Shown: one piece after another, positions 45,678 to 53,976 of the stretch
Numbering within the stretch: the first letter of the stretch is position 1
How the letters are laid out: each line of letters begins with the position of its first letter
Assembly: GCA_910584795.1 (NCBI GenBank)
Contig: CAJUBZ010000008.1
Location: 1 to 64,000, forward strand
Direction: 5' to 3'
DNA: 64,000 nt
Origin: an uncultured Eubacterium sp.
GTDB lineage: Bacteria > Bacillota > Clostridia > Lachnospirales > Lachnospiraceae
The notes under the pieces: generated by a model
Databases searched by the model: none
Told to the model about the DNA's origin: nothing
What the model saw: only the letters and a program-made list of their open reading frames with translations
Translations under genes and position numbers: made by a program

Positions 45678-46094
45678 TTAACTATAAAACTGATTATTAT
45701 CGGAATCCTTTTCTCCGCCTATTTTTATATTAGAATCATCCATTTTTACCTTTGGTATGACTACCGGTGGCAATCCTGCATTCACTAATATAGTAGTTAC
45801 CAGTGCTCTTACATGTGGATAAATTTCATCATATGCTTTTCTATGAATTTCTTTTTTATCCATGCCTTCTTCACAGTCTAAAAAGGCAGTAGCACTTAAT
45901 TTAAAATTAAAATCCATAGGCATATTCTTTTCCATCATATCAATCGTAAGATTGGCTGCACAATGTAAATTATCATTCGTATACTTTACGTTAAATGAAG
46001 CTCTTTGGCTAATATCCAACTGTACCTGCCCCTCAAGTTTATTGGTCAGGTCAATTTCTTCTACCTTTATTCCTTTGAATGTTAACTCTCCCAT
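45678..46094 (-). CDS. SecB-like chaperone
   Basis: A 138-residue cytosolic protein. The C-terminal half (EIHRKAYDEIYPHVRALVTT then AGLPPVVIPKV) matches the SecB core, where a long helix follows the tetramer-forming beta-sheet and ends in a Pro-rich segment. SecB holds preproteins unfolded for SecA. The ATG at 46094 is 7 nt from AGGAGG; the ATG two codons earlier is too close. It starts 37 bp after the stop of the 1529-residue exported protein, so the two are likely one transcript. SecB-like proteins in Gram-positives are uncommon and often tied to toxin-antitoxin systems; none is adjacent here. Confidence 0.62.
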   Translation of the reverse strand: MGELTFKGIKVEEIDLTNKLEGQVQLDISQRASFNVKYTNDNLHCAANLTIDMMEKNMPMDFNFKLSATAFLDCEEGMDKKEIHRKAYDEIYPHVRALVTTILVNAGLPPVVIPKVKMDDSNIKIGGEKDSDNNQFYS

Positions 46095-46131
46095 ATTCAT
46101 ACCTCCTAAAATTGTCACAGATTATAATGTT

Positions 46132-49100
46132 CTATTTTTTTATGCTGACTTTTTTTATTTTGCTCCAAGCACCATAGTATGTCTTTTTATCAACAACTTT
46201 GTATGCCCTTATCTGAATAAAGTATTTTTTCAATTTCAGCTTCTTAATTGTATATGATACTTTATTCTTCTTTATTTTTTTTATTTTGGCTTTCTTTAAT
46301 TTTTTCTTGTTAAAAGCATAGCGCATATTATAACCACTAACTCCTGAAACTTTCTTCCAGGAAAGTTTAACCTTCTTTCCTTTTTTATTAACAGCCTTCT
46401 TTATGGTTACCTTCTTAACAGTAACTTTTTTCGGAGCAGCTGTTGTTGTTGGAACAGGTCTGTTTGGATTGTCCTCTGCCTCAATAACCTTTATAATTGT
46501 TCCTTCACAATTATCTCCAATTCCAGTAATCGTAATTGTAATTTTTCCTGTATTATCTGTTAGCGTTGTATAGGTATAATCTATATTTTTTTCTAATGTT
46601 CTTCCATTATCCGGAACATTTACAGTTACAACTAATTCATTATTTTCAAACCTTGTCTTCACACTGACATTGGACATTGCTCTCTTTCTAATTGTAAATG
46701 TTTTTGTAATCGTTCCAGTATAATTACCAATTCCATGAAGAGTAATTGTTGCCGTTCCCGGATTCATATTATTAACATATTCAACTTCGAAATCTTTCAT
46801 CGAAGATAGATTGTAATCACCTTGTTTCATTTTAACAATTGGTTGAATTTCCATTTTCTTATACTCATACTGTGTACTAACCTTTGAATAATCTTTGATT
46901 ACTATATCAGACGTAATATCAACTGTATCAATCTGAAACTCTGAAGTAAGTTCCCCTTTATACAAACCGATGCCTGTTATGATTAATGTAGCTGTTCCAG
47001 CATCAATATTATCCTTATATGATACTGTAAAGTCTACATTTTCTTCTAACTGCGTATCACCATCTGTTACTGTAAATGGAACCGTCTGCTCTTTTCCATT
47101 AAATACATGTGTTACTTCTTCTACATTCAGACTGCACTTTGTCAGCTCTTTGCCTTGAATATCAACATCTATAGTTACACCATTAGAAACTTTATCTCCA
47201 CGTTTTGCAACAACCTTGAATACATGATTTCCCGCTGATAACTCATTATATTCATATGTTCCAGCCTTTTGATTTTCTGCTAATAATACATCATCACAAT
47301 AGATATTATATGTCTGCTCTAGGCCTTCCAATAATTCAGGCTCCTCAAATGATATTACTGCACAGCCAATTCCAGTACATTCTGCTGACAGATTTTTTAC
47401 TTCGCTAAGAGGCATATCATCCATATCCATTGTTTTTAATACAGAGCCCCCATATTCACCTAACCCAGTTACAGTTACATGTATCTTGTTTCCTTCGTAG
47501 TTGACAGAATAGATATAATCACTGCTCTTTACTAATAGCTTTTCATTATATGTCACTTGTACAACAACTTCTCCATCACCATCCAGTGTTACATCTACCT
47601 GTGCATTTGAAATGTCTGTCTTTTTAAGCACTGCAATTTCATATATCTGGAATCCATATGTCGCATGTCCATTCATATTGACCTTCAGATATCTTATCAT
47701 GTCTGATGTAACATCTGTCATATCAGTTGCCACATAGCCATTTGCATCAGCACTCTTCTGCATAATTTCCCATGAAACTGCTTTCATCTTTCCAATTTCA
47801 TAAAATCCATCATCAGGATTTTCCTCATCAAATGTTTTTGACACCTGAATTGTATAATCACCACAAAATGTATTATCTGACTTGTAATTTACCAGTACTC
47901 TTCCAATCAATGAAGCGTCTATCTCTTCTCCCAGATCAATTATCACCCAGTCAGATGTCCTCTTACTATCCCAATCAGATGACCAGTATTTATCCTTTTT
48001 TCCATCTGTAAGAACTGTCTTGTCTTTTCCTTCATTAGCATATGTAGAAGAAACATATACCGGCTTATTTAATGCCATGTTCTTTTCTGCAGATGCCACA
48101 TTGGCTGTCTGGTCTCCTATTTCCGGATATTCGACAGGATTTACACCGATAACGGCAAATTCTTTTATTTGATATCCATATCCTGTATTCCCATTTGTAA
48201 GATGTAATTTTACATATCTGAATTTATCTAATGTCACATTGGATAAATCTACGTCAAAGTGCTCCTGATCTACTTCTACATTACTGTATGTTCCAATGTT
48301 CTCATAATTTTCTCCATCTAAAGAAATTGAGGCATCCCAGTCTGTTACATTTGTCAATCCATTCTGGTTATACAATAATAGAAAATTAATATTATTCACT
48401 TCCTGTATTTTTGACTTTCCTAAATCAATAACAAAAGTCTGTTCTTTAGCACTGCTGTTTCGTTCTGTATTAACAAATCCACCAGAGGTCTTTCCGTCTG
48501 TCAACGCTCCTGCTTTATTTTCATTGCCTACAGAACTCTGCGTATAATCTGCTGCATAAATCAGGTTATAGTCCGTATTCAGATATTCTGATTCATCTAC
48601 CGGTGCTCCACCTTCTACAGTACTTGCACTTCCGGCCATGTTCGGTACAGCGTTTCTCTCATATCCAATAGCTGCCAATTCACGAATCTGATAACCATAA
48701 TCCTTGGCACCATCTAGCATATTCAATCTTACATACTGATACTGTGTTAACTGAATTACACTGGCATCTACTAACAGTTCACGATTCTTGTACGAATAAT
48801 CTGCTCCTGATGTATAAACTGTTTCAAAATTTTCACCATCTAAAGACAACTGAATATTAAATTTTTTGCTTGCTGTAATGTCGCTGACATAATAAAGCAT
48901 AAAAGATTTCAGATTACTTACATCCTGAACACCATCCAGCTTGACAGTGACTCTCTGGTCAGCCTTGGCTCCCCATTTTGTGTTACAGAATGTTCCTGTG
49001 GAAAGTCCATCTGTTAATGCTGTATCTGTATTTTCATTTCCCTTGCTGCTATATGTATAAGACGCACCTTTCAACAGATTAAAATCAGATTTTAATAACT

Positions 49101-50721
49101 GTATCTCTGTTAAATCCTCAGCATCTAAATAACTGTCTCCTGTAATAGCCGATGTTGACTTTGTATAATCTTTATTTTTAACCGGCTCGTACTTTGAATT
49201 GTTTCCTGTTGGAACAATATAAGTGGCATATGCCTCATATTGCTCATTGTTAAAATCAACATTATTGTACACAGTACAATCATCATAAGTTGTAACTGTC
49301 GCTCCTTCCGAAGCATAACCGTTTAAACTGGTTCTATTTGCATCTTCATCTGCAATATATCTTGGTTCTGTAACACTGGACAAATGAATCATTGTTCCAC
49401 CATTTCCATTTGCCAGACGTCCAAAATTAATACCTTCATTTAATCCCTGCATAGCATACTGCCAATGAGAGTGTCCTGTAACCAATGTAGTGTTCTTATA
49501 TTGAGTTAATAAGGATTGAAGATTTTTTCCACTAGTTGTTTTTACAACATCTTTAAAATCTAAATCATATGAGTAGTTTCCCTGATTCTTTAGATCACCA
49601 GTACAATTATTATAATCGACCGCATCATTATCTAATGTATTAACACAAAGATAATAATGTTGATACAAAAATACATTCTTATCCTTATAATTTTCCAACT
49701 GTTCTTCCAGCCAGTCCATCTGGTTTGTTGTAACCAGTTTGTCTGTGTCATAAACTTCACCGTTCTTTGCAATATTATTAAAGAAAATAAAGATATTGCC
49801 TCCTGCTTCTGTCACAAAATCAAGTCCAGGAACTGTTGTATCAATCGCCTCTCCCTCTTCTGTTTCTTTATAAACTGTGTCAATCGGATTAGTCAACGCA
49901 TCATTTGCAAGAATCGGATAACCATTTAGTTTATTATTCACTGTTCCATCTTCTTCTACCGTAAAATATGTACTTGTAATTGAGTTATACCATCTGGTAA
50001 TAGATGTATCTAACAAAGACTTATTACTAGTAGATAGGGTAGTTCTGGAATCATGGTTGCCAATGGCTGTCAATACTGTCATATCCGGATGCTTTGCCAA
50101 AGCTTCATTAAATCTATCAAGAGCCAGTTGTTCTCCTGCCTGTGATAAATCACCTGACATGGCAACAAACCTTATTCCTTCGTTATCTAAAAACTCCATA
50201 GCCTTGTCCATTGCCGGTACCGCATCATCTTCTGCTATAGAAGAATATCTGGTAAAGTGGGGATCAGATAAAGATCCAAATGTGTAAGAATTTTCACTGG
50301 CTTTAAACTGCCTGTCCGCCGGAATATTGTATCTATACACCTGACTGCTTTGCTTATATACCACCACTGTTTTAGCACCTTCCGGAATAGCTGTATAATC
50401 ATTAACAATGTTAAATGAACCCACACCATTTTTGACAACAACCCTTGCCAGATAAGAATAATCATAGTTACCTTTTTTTAATTTGTTTCCATTCTCATCT
50501 CCCCAAAATACCTTATATACACCATCTTCGTTTGCATTAATGTATATCGTACCATCGGCATAACCTGGGGTACTATACGCATAATCATATCTGAATGATG
50601 TTACTAAGTTTTCATCTGCCTTAACCACCTTCTGCAAATCTGCCTGCCCAAATGCCTGTACACTTAATGTCATTACCAGACTCAGAACGATACTTAAGCC
50701 CTTTTTCATGTTCTTTCTCAT
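46132..50721 (-). CDS. Giant exported metallophosphoesterase with discoidin and FnIII domains
   Basis: A 1529-residue secreted protein. Signal peptide about 1-35. A beta-rich domain precedes a calcineurin-like phosphoesterase (about 145-460) with metal motifs SDPHF (151-155), SGDLSQAG, IGNHDSR (220-226), LYQHYY and TGHSHWQ. Three F5/8 type C (discoidin) domains follow, each ending in a 'YGYQIxEx A(V/A)IG' pattern; these usually bind sugars. Then come Ig/FnIII-like regions, two or three repeats of a 'YxGtitktFtI' beta module, and a lysine-rich C-terminal FnIII. It probably cleaves phosphoesters on host or bacterial glycans or nucleotides at the cell surface. The substrate is unknown. Confidence 0.82.
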   Translation of the reverse strand: MRKNMKKGLSIVLSLVMTLSVQAFGQADLQKVVKADENLVTSFRYDYAYSTPGYADGTIYINANEDGVYKVFWGDENGNKLKKGNYDYSYLARVVVKNGVGSFNIVNDYTAIPEGAKTVVVYKQSSQVYRYNIPADRQFKASENSYTFGSLSDPHFTRYSSIAEDDAVPAMDKAMEFLDNEGIRFVAMSGDLSQAGEQLALDRFNEALAKHPDMTVLTAIGNHDSRTTLSTSNKSLLDTSITRWYNSITSTYFTVEEDGTVNNKLNGYPILANDALTNPIDTVYKETEEGEAIDTTVPGLDFVTEAGGNIFIFFNNIAKNGEVYDTDKLVTTNQMDWLEEQLENYKDKNVFLYQHYYLCVNTLDNDAVDYNNCTGDLKNQGNYSYDLDFKDVVKTTSGKNLQSLLTQYKNTTLVTGHSHWQYAMQGLNEGINFGRLANGNGGTMIHLSSVTEPRYIADEDANRTSLNGYASEGATVTTYDDCTVYNNVDFNNEQYEAYATYIVPTGNNSKYEPVKNKDYTKSTSAITGDSYLDAEDLTEIQLLKSDFNLLKGASYTYSSKGNENTDTALTDGLSTGTFCNTKWGAKADQRVTVKLDGVQDVSNLKSFMLYYVSDITASKKFNIQLSLDGENFETVYTSGADYSYKNRELLVDASVIQLTQYQYVRLNMLDGAKDYGYQIRELAAIGYERNAVPNMAGSASTVEGGAPVDESEYLNTDYNLIYAADYTQSSVGNENKAGALTDGKTSGGFVNTERNSSAKEQTFVIDLGKSKIQEVNNINFLLLYNQNGLTNVTDWDASISLDGENYENIGTYSNVEVDQEHFDVDLSNVTLDKFRYVKLHLTNGNTGYGYQIKEFAVIGVNPVEYPEIGDQTANVASAEKNMALNKPVYVSSTYANEGKDKTVLTDGKKDKYWSSDWDSKRTSDWVIIDLGEEIDASLIGRVLVNYKSDNTFCGDYTIQVSKTFDEENPDDGFYEIGKMKAVSWEIMQKSADANGYVATDMTDVTSDMIRYLKVNMNGHATYGFQIYEIAVLKKTDISNAQVDVTLDGDGEVVVQVTYNEKLLVKSSDYIYSVNYEGNKIHVTVTGLGEYGGSVLKTMDMDDMPLSEVKNLSAECTGIGCAVISFEEPELLEGLEQTYNIYCDDVLLAENQKAGTYEYNELSAGNHVFKVVAKRGDKVSNGVTIDVDIQGKELTKCSLNVEEVTHVFNGKEQTVPFTVTDGDTQLEENVDFTVSYKDNIDAGTATLIITGIGLYKGELTSEFQIDTVDITSDIVIKDYSKVSTQYEYKKMEIQPIVKMKQGDYNLSSMKDFEVEYVNNMNPGTATITLHGIGNYTGTITKTFTIRKRAMSNVSVKTRFENNELVVTVNVPDNGRTLEKNIDYTYTTLTDNTGKITITITGIGDNCEGTIIKVIEAEDNPNRPVPTTTAAPKKVTVKKVTIKKAVNKKGKKVKLSWKKVSGVSGYNMRYAFNKKKLKKAKIKKIKKNKVSYTIKKLKLKKYFIQIRAYKVVDKKTYYGAWSKIKKVSIKK

Positions 50722-50862
50722 AAAGAAACCTCCTTATTTTACTCTCCCCTTTTCAACCTTGTCCATTGAATTTTATTTTATCATAACCCCATTGATGGCT
50801 CAACCTTTTACTTATATAACATAAAAAAAGAATCTTGCTAAACAATACGAATTCATAAACAA

Positions 50863-50892
50863 AGAAACTCCCTTGTTTTCAAAGGAGTTTCT
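50863..50892 (-). terminator. Terminator after the cytidylate-kinase-like gene
   Basis: AGAAACTCC and GGAGTTTCT form a 9-bp stem followed on the minus strand by TTTGTTTA. Confidence 0.75.
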
Positions 50893-50922
50893 ACATTTCA
50901 TTTAACAACTACTGCCTAAATA

Positions 50923-51519
50923 TTATTTACTTTTCGCATCTACATATTGAATAATAACATCTGCCACATTTTCTAGTGGAATATTCCCAGTACATATGCA
51001 CAAATCATATCCTCTGGAATCTCCCCATTTATTTTCACAGTAAAAATTGTGATAAGTTTTTCGTACCTTATCCATTTTCTTCATTTTTAACAATGCTGCC
51101 TTTTCATCAATACCTTCTCGTTCCATAACCCGTTTCATTTTATTTTCTTTATCTGAAGTAACAAAAACGCTGGTCATATTCTCATTATCTGCCAGAATTT
51201 CGTCGGCACATCTTCCTACTACCACAAACGATTCTTTTTCATCATTTGCTTTTTTTCTTAAGAACTCAAATTGCTTAATGGCTACATCCTGTTCAATAGA
51301 TATAGCAGAACCTACAATTGGCATTGGCATAAAAGACAGGCTGATAGGTCTTTCGTCGTATCTTTCTATCATTTCTTCACTATATCCTCCATCCTTAGCC
51401 ACCTGACTTAACAGCTCCTTATGATATAAAGGTATATTATAGTGTTCTGCCAGTTTTTGTGCAATGATATGCCCTCCACTGCCAAACTCTCTTCCGATTG
51501 CAATAATTACCTGTTTCAT
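50923..51519 (-). CDS. Cytidylate kinase-like family protein
   Basis: A 198-residue P-loop protein. The N-terminus IIAIGREFGSGGHIIAQKLAE carries the modified Walker A (GREFGSGG) of the cytidylate-kinase-like family. VVVGRCADEIL and RKTYHNFYCENKWGDSRGYD are its other hallmarks. These differ from true Cmk, and the substrate is unknown. It is a single-gene unit. Confidence 0.82.
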   Translation of the reverse strand: MKQVIIAIGREFGSGGHIIAQKLAEHYNIPLYHKELLSQVAKDGGYSEEMIERYDERPISLSFMPMPIVGSAISIEQDVAIKQFEFLRKKANDEKESFVVVGRCADEILADNENMTSVFVTSDKENKMKRVMEREGIDEKAALLKMKKMDKVRKTYHNFYCENKWGDSRGYDLCICTGNIPLENVADVIIQYVDAKSK

Positions 51520-51670
51520 AATTGTACCCTCCTACTCATTATATTCTGAATATTTAGCATTTATTTCTAATCCGTACCTACTATTCTTATACAAAATTAT
51601 AGCATAAAAATACATAAATATAAAGAAGATTGCAATAATACATAATCTTTTAAAATCTCTAAAAAGAAAA

Positions 51671-51693
51671 AGAGTTCGCCTGCGAACCCTCTC
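51671..51693 (-). terminator. Hairpin after the Rpn-type gene remnant
   Basis: GGTTCGCAGGCGAAC on the minus strand, followed by TCTTTTTCTTTTT. Its GTTCG/CGAAC core recalls stem 1 of the R elements at 9.9 and 16.3 kb. Confidence 0.6.
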
Positions 51694-51737
51694 TCATACA
51701 AATAGCAACTTGTTTATTCATAGTTATTTTATATCAC

Positions 51738-52196
51738 CTATACAGAATACAAATTGTACATCTCTTTTGCCTCTGTTTCTGTTAAAGAAAAATACTCCAT
51801 TAGTTTCTCTATTACTTGTTTCTCTTCTTTTTTCTCTTTTACGCTGTCTCTGACAATTGCCTTAACACTCTGTTTTATAACTTGTTGTCTTCCCTGCTCC
51901 ATTCCCTGCTCCAAACCGGCAATCATCCCCTTCTCATAAGCCTCTTCCTCATGCACTTGCAGGTCCATCTCATAATCATATTCCGCACATAAAAAGTTCA
52001 CGACCTCACTTCCCTTCCTTGACAGATATTCTTCCAGTATGTGATTCTTGATACAGTATGTAATCGCAGACTTCATATAATCATCCACACCTGCATTTTT
52101 GTACTCCCGTACCTTTTCCACAAACTTGGAATACTCCTCCAATACCTTACATTTCCTCAGCAGTTCACCACCTGCTTTTGTATTGATATTTATCAC
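51738..52196 (-). pseudogene. C-terminal part of an Rpn-type recombination-promoting nuclease/transposase
   Basis: About 152 residues in the same frame as the part upstream, separated by one TGA and a few codons. It contains the usual C-terminal features: the EEAYEKGMIAGLEQGMEQGR repeat of glycine-rich helices, then a charged coil and LMEYFSLTETEAKEMYNLY. The GTG at 52196 could restart translation. It is read as half of a broken gene. Confidence 0.72.
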
Positions 52197-52211
52197 TTTT
52201 ACTATTAATTC

Positions 52212-52634
52212 TCATGATACATTATCATCTTCTTCACTGTCAAGATATGCATCGGAAAGTTTCTGGACAGACTCCACTTTTTCATCATACTGTCCATTAT
52301 AAAACACAAAAAACTCCGGCCGTGGTATTTTATATGTTTCTTTTTTATATCTTTCCCTGACCGGCACTATTTTTTCATATGTTCTTGCCACATACAATAA
52401 ATCCCTCAGCGGCATGTTTCCATTCATCGTGCTCTGATGTTCACAGAACACCAGCAGTCTGTTATTGACGCCAAATGAAACATCATTTTTTAATTTCATA
52501 TATACGACATCATCCACGCGGATCTTTTCTATTGTTACATCCTCCATTTTATAATCTGTCCCGAATAGTGCGTTGTATAACTCCAGTTCTCTTTCTTTTG
52601 CCTTTTCATCCTCAAAAAATAAATCCGTGAACAC
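52212..52634 (-). pseudogene. N-terminal part of an Rpn-type nuclease/transposase (PD-(D/E)XK)
   Basis: A 140-residue fragment with VFTDLFFEDEKAKERELELY and VVYMKLKNDVSFGVNNRLLVFCEHQSTMNGNMPLRDLLY, the nuclease core of Rpn/PDDEXK transposase-like proteins. Homology seems to continue upstream (NKKYKDS before the GTG at 52634), but no ATG with a ribosome site is found there. It ends at an in-frame TGA. Rpn proteins promote RecA-independent recombination. Lying beside the repeat island, it may be the remains of the activity that moved those repeats. Confidence 0.72.
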
Positions 52635-52835
52635 ACTGTCCTTATATTTTTTATTAATATTGTTTTTCTTTTCCTCCGTAATCCTTCTCCTTTCTCGAAG
52701 TCACTATTTGTATGTAATCTATATTAGTATTCAGCTCATTGCTTGTCAATATAAACTTTTCGTTACTTTTTGTTACTTGCACTTTTTTCTTATAAATTCC
52801 GGTTTATCGCACGCAAGAGAAAAGCAAGCGACTGC

Positions 52836-52930
52836 ATAAGCAGGCATTTGCTTTTCTTGGTGCGATACCGAAAAAATCATAAGTGCAAAGCACGACAGAC
52901 GTGTTAACGGCTGGATTTCGGAGATGTGGG
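52836..52930 (-). repeat. Block A repeat, copy a
   Basis: About 95 bp match, in inverted orientation, the stretch at 53555-53652 with about 80 percent identity by eye. Shared parts include TCGCACCAAGAAAAGCAAATGCCTGC and ACATCTCC.AAATCCAGC in pieces. The flank 52806-52866 is also self-complementary (AGAAAAGCAAG against TTGCTTTTCTT). Confidence 0.6.
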
Positions 52931-52934
52931 GGAG

Positions 52935-53095
52935 AGGCTTTCCTGCTGAAATAAAATACAGAGGGAATACCTTCACCTCATTACTTGAACATTTATTAAA
53001 AAGAAAACATAGAATTAATATCTCAAGTACCGGTATTCCCTCTGTATTCTCTTTCATCAGTGAAATGTCGCTTCCTCTACAAAACGATATTTACA
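52935..53095 (-). repeat. Structured hairpin repeat, copy 2
   Basis: The minus-strand copy of the element at 1-215. The stem arms are 52943-52971 and 53032-53060 (29 bp, three to four non-Watson-Crick positions). The loop with ATATTAATTCTATG and AAATGTTCAAGTAATGAGG is nearly identical to copy 1. Upstream of it (minus strand) ATGATAAACAAATGC is also shared with copy 1; GATAAACCG.AATTTAT is shared downstream, but beyond block A. Confidence 0.75.
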
Positions 53096-53198
53096 TTTCG
53101 CATTTGTTTATCATATCAGTGGCTTTTTATCTTCTTTGTATGGCTTTATAACCTGCTTCATTATCTTTTTCCACCATGTGGTTAATCCTAATATATCA

Positions 53199-53463
53199 AT
53201 TACACGTAGATTTATATAAAAATCCATAAAATACATGTAATTTTGCGGGATTTCCAGAATGTTTAGAACAAGATTACACGCAGATTCGGCAAAAAATGAA
53301 TATTTACGTGTAAAATTTTTAGAATTTCAATAGAGTGCTGATAAATATTACACGTAGATTTATTGAAAAAAGGATTTTATACGTGTAATATTCTTTGGTT
53401 TCAAAAAAAATCAGAGAAATATTACACGTAAATATATGAAAAAATTGAATTAATATGTGTAAT
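53199..53463. repeat. Four palindromes at exact 74-bp spacing
   Basis: Units start at 53199, 53273, 53347 and 53421. Each has a left arm ATTACACGTA (one variant, ATTACACGCA) and a right arm close to TACGTGTAAT about 33 bp later, giving a 43-bp hairpin, then a 31-bp spacer. Loops share GATTTAT and A-runs but vary. The spacing of 74 bp is about seven helical turns, so all sites face the same side of the DNA. No coding frame runs through it. Confidence 0.8.
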
Positions 53464-53554
53464 TGCTTTGATGGTTCTTATAAGAGCAAGATGGAGTGTT
53501 TCTGCCTTTTCATTTTATAAAAAATCAGAGGTTGGAGTTGAAGACTCGAACCAC

Positions 53555-53652
53555 CCCGACATCTCCAAAATCCAGCTGTTAACATGCCTGTCATGCAACG
53601 CACTTATAAATTTTGTCAGTATCGCACCAAGAAAAAGCAAATGCCTGCTTAT
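53555..53652 (+). repeat. Block A repeat, copy b
   Basis: The inverted partner of 52836-52930. It ends 48 bp before hairpin copy 3, whereas in the other copy block A lies on the other side of the hairpin, so the two modules have been rearranged. Confidence 0.6.
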
Positions 53653-53684
53653 ATTTTCCCGTTTGAACATTCCAGTTTTGTAGT

Positions 53685-53955
53685 GGTAGAGACATTTCAC
53701 TGCTGAAATAATGCAGACAGCGAATATAGGAACTTGAGAGTCTTGAATACATTTATAAAATAAAAATAATACTGAATATTAAGCGGACATTTGATTCACA
53801 AAATCAAATGTCCAGACTTACCTGAGAAAAAATCATCAGGATTTTTTCGAAGATGAAGTCGGTGCTTAAAATATTCAGTATTATTTTTATTTTCTATAAA
53901 TGTTCAAGAATCGAGGTGAAGATATTCGCTGTCTGCATTATTTCAGCAAGAAAGT
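53685..53955 (+). repeat. Structured hairpin repeat, copy 3, with nested hairpin insert
   Basis: The outer stem pairs 53701-53727 with 53922-53948, a perfect 27 bp whose sequence differs from copies 1 and 2. The flanks GAGACATTTCACTG and AAATGTTCAAG.ATCGAGGTGAAG are conserved. The loop holds about 135 extra bases forming a perfect 24-bp stem (53757-53780 with 53870-53893), itself enclosing a 12-bp hairpin (53785-53796 with 53802-53813) and a 9-bp hairpin (53826-53834 with 53840-53848). It ends just before the MMPL gene stop and may also stop transcription. Confidence 0.75.
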
Positions 53956-53976
53956 TAATCCCCTACAAACCGGATT

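Noticed and set aside
27080..52634. Stop-codon recoding in the organism
   Set aside because: The two interrupted genes use different stops (TAA and TGA), and many other genes end normally at both, so a recoded genetic code does not fit.
53199..53463. CRISPR array
   Set aside because: Four regularly spaced units suggest one, but the 43-bp units are diverged palindromes with variable loops, spacers are similar in composition and no cas gene is present.
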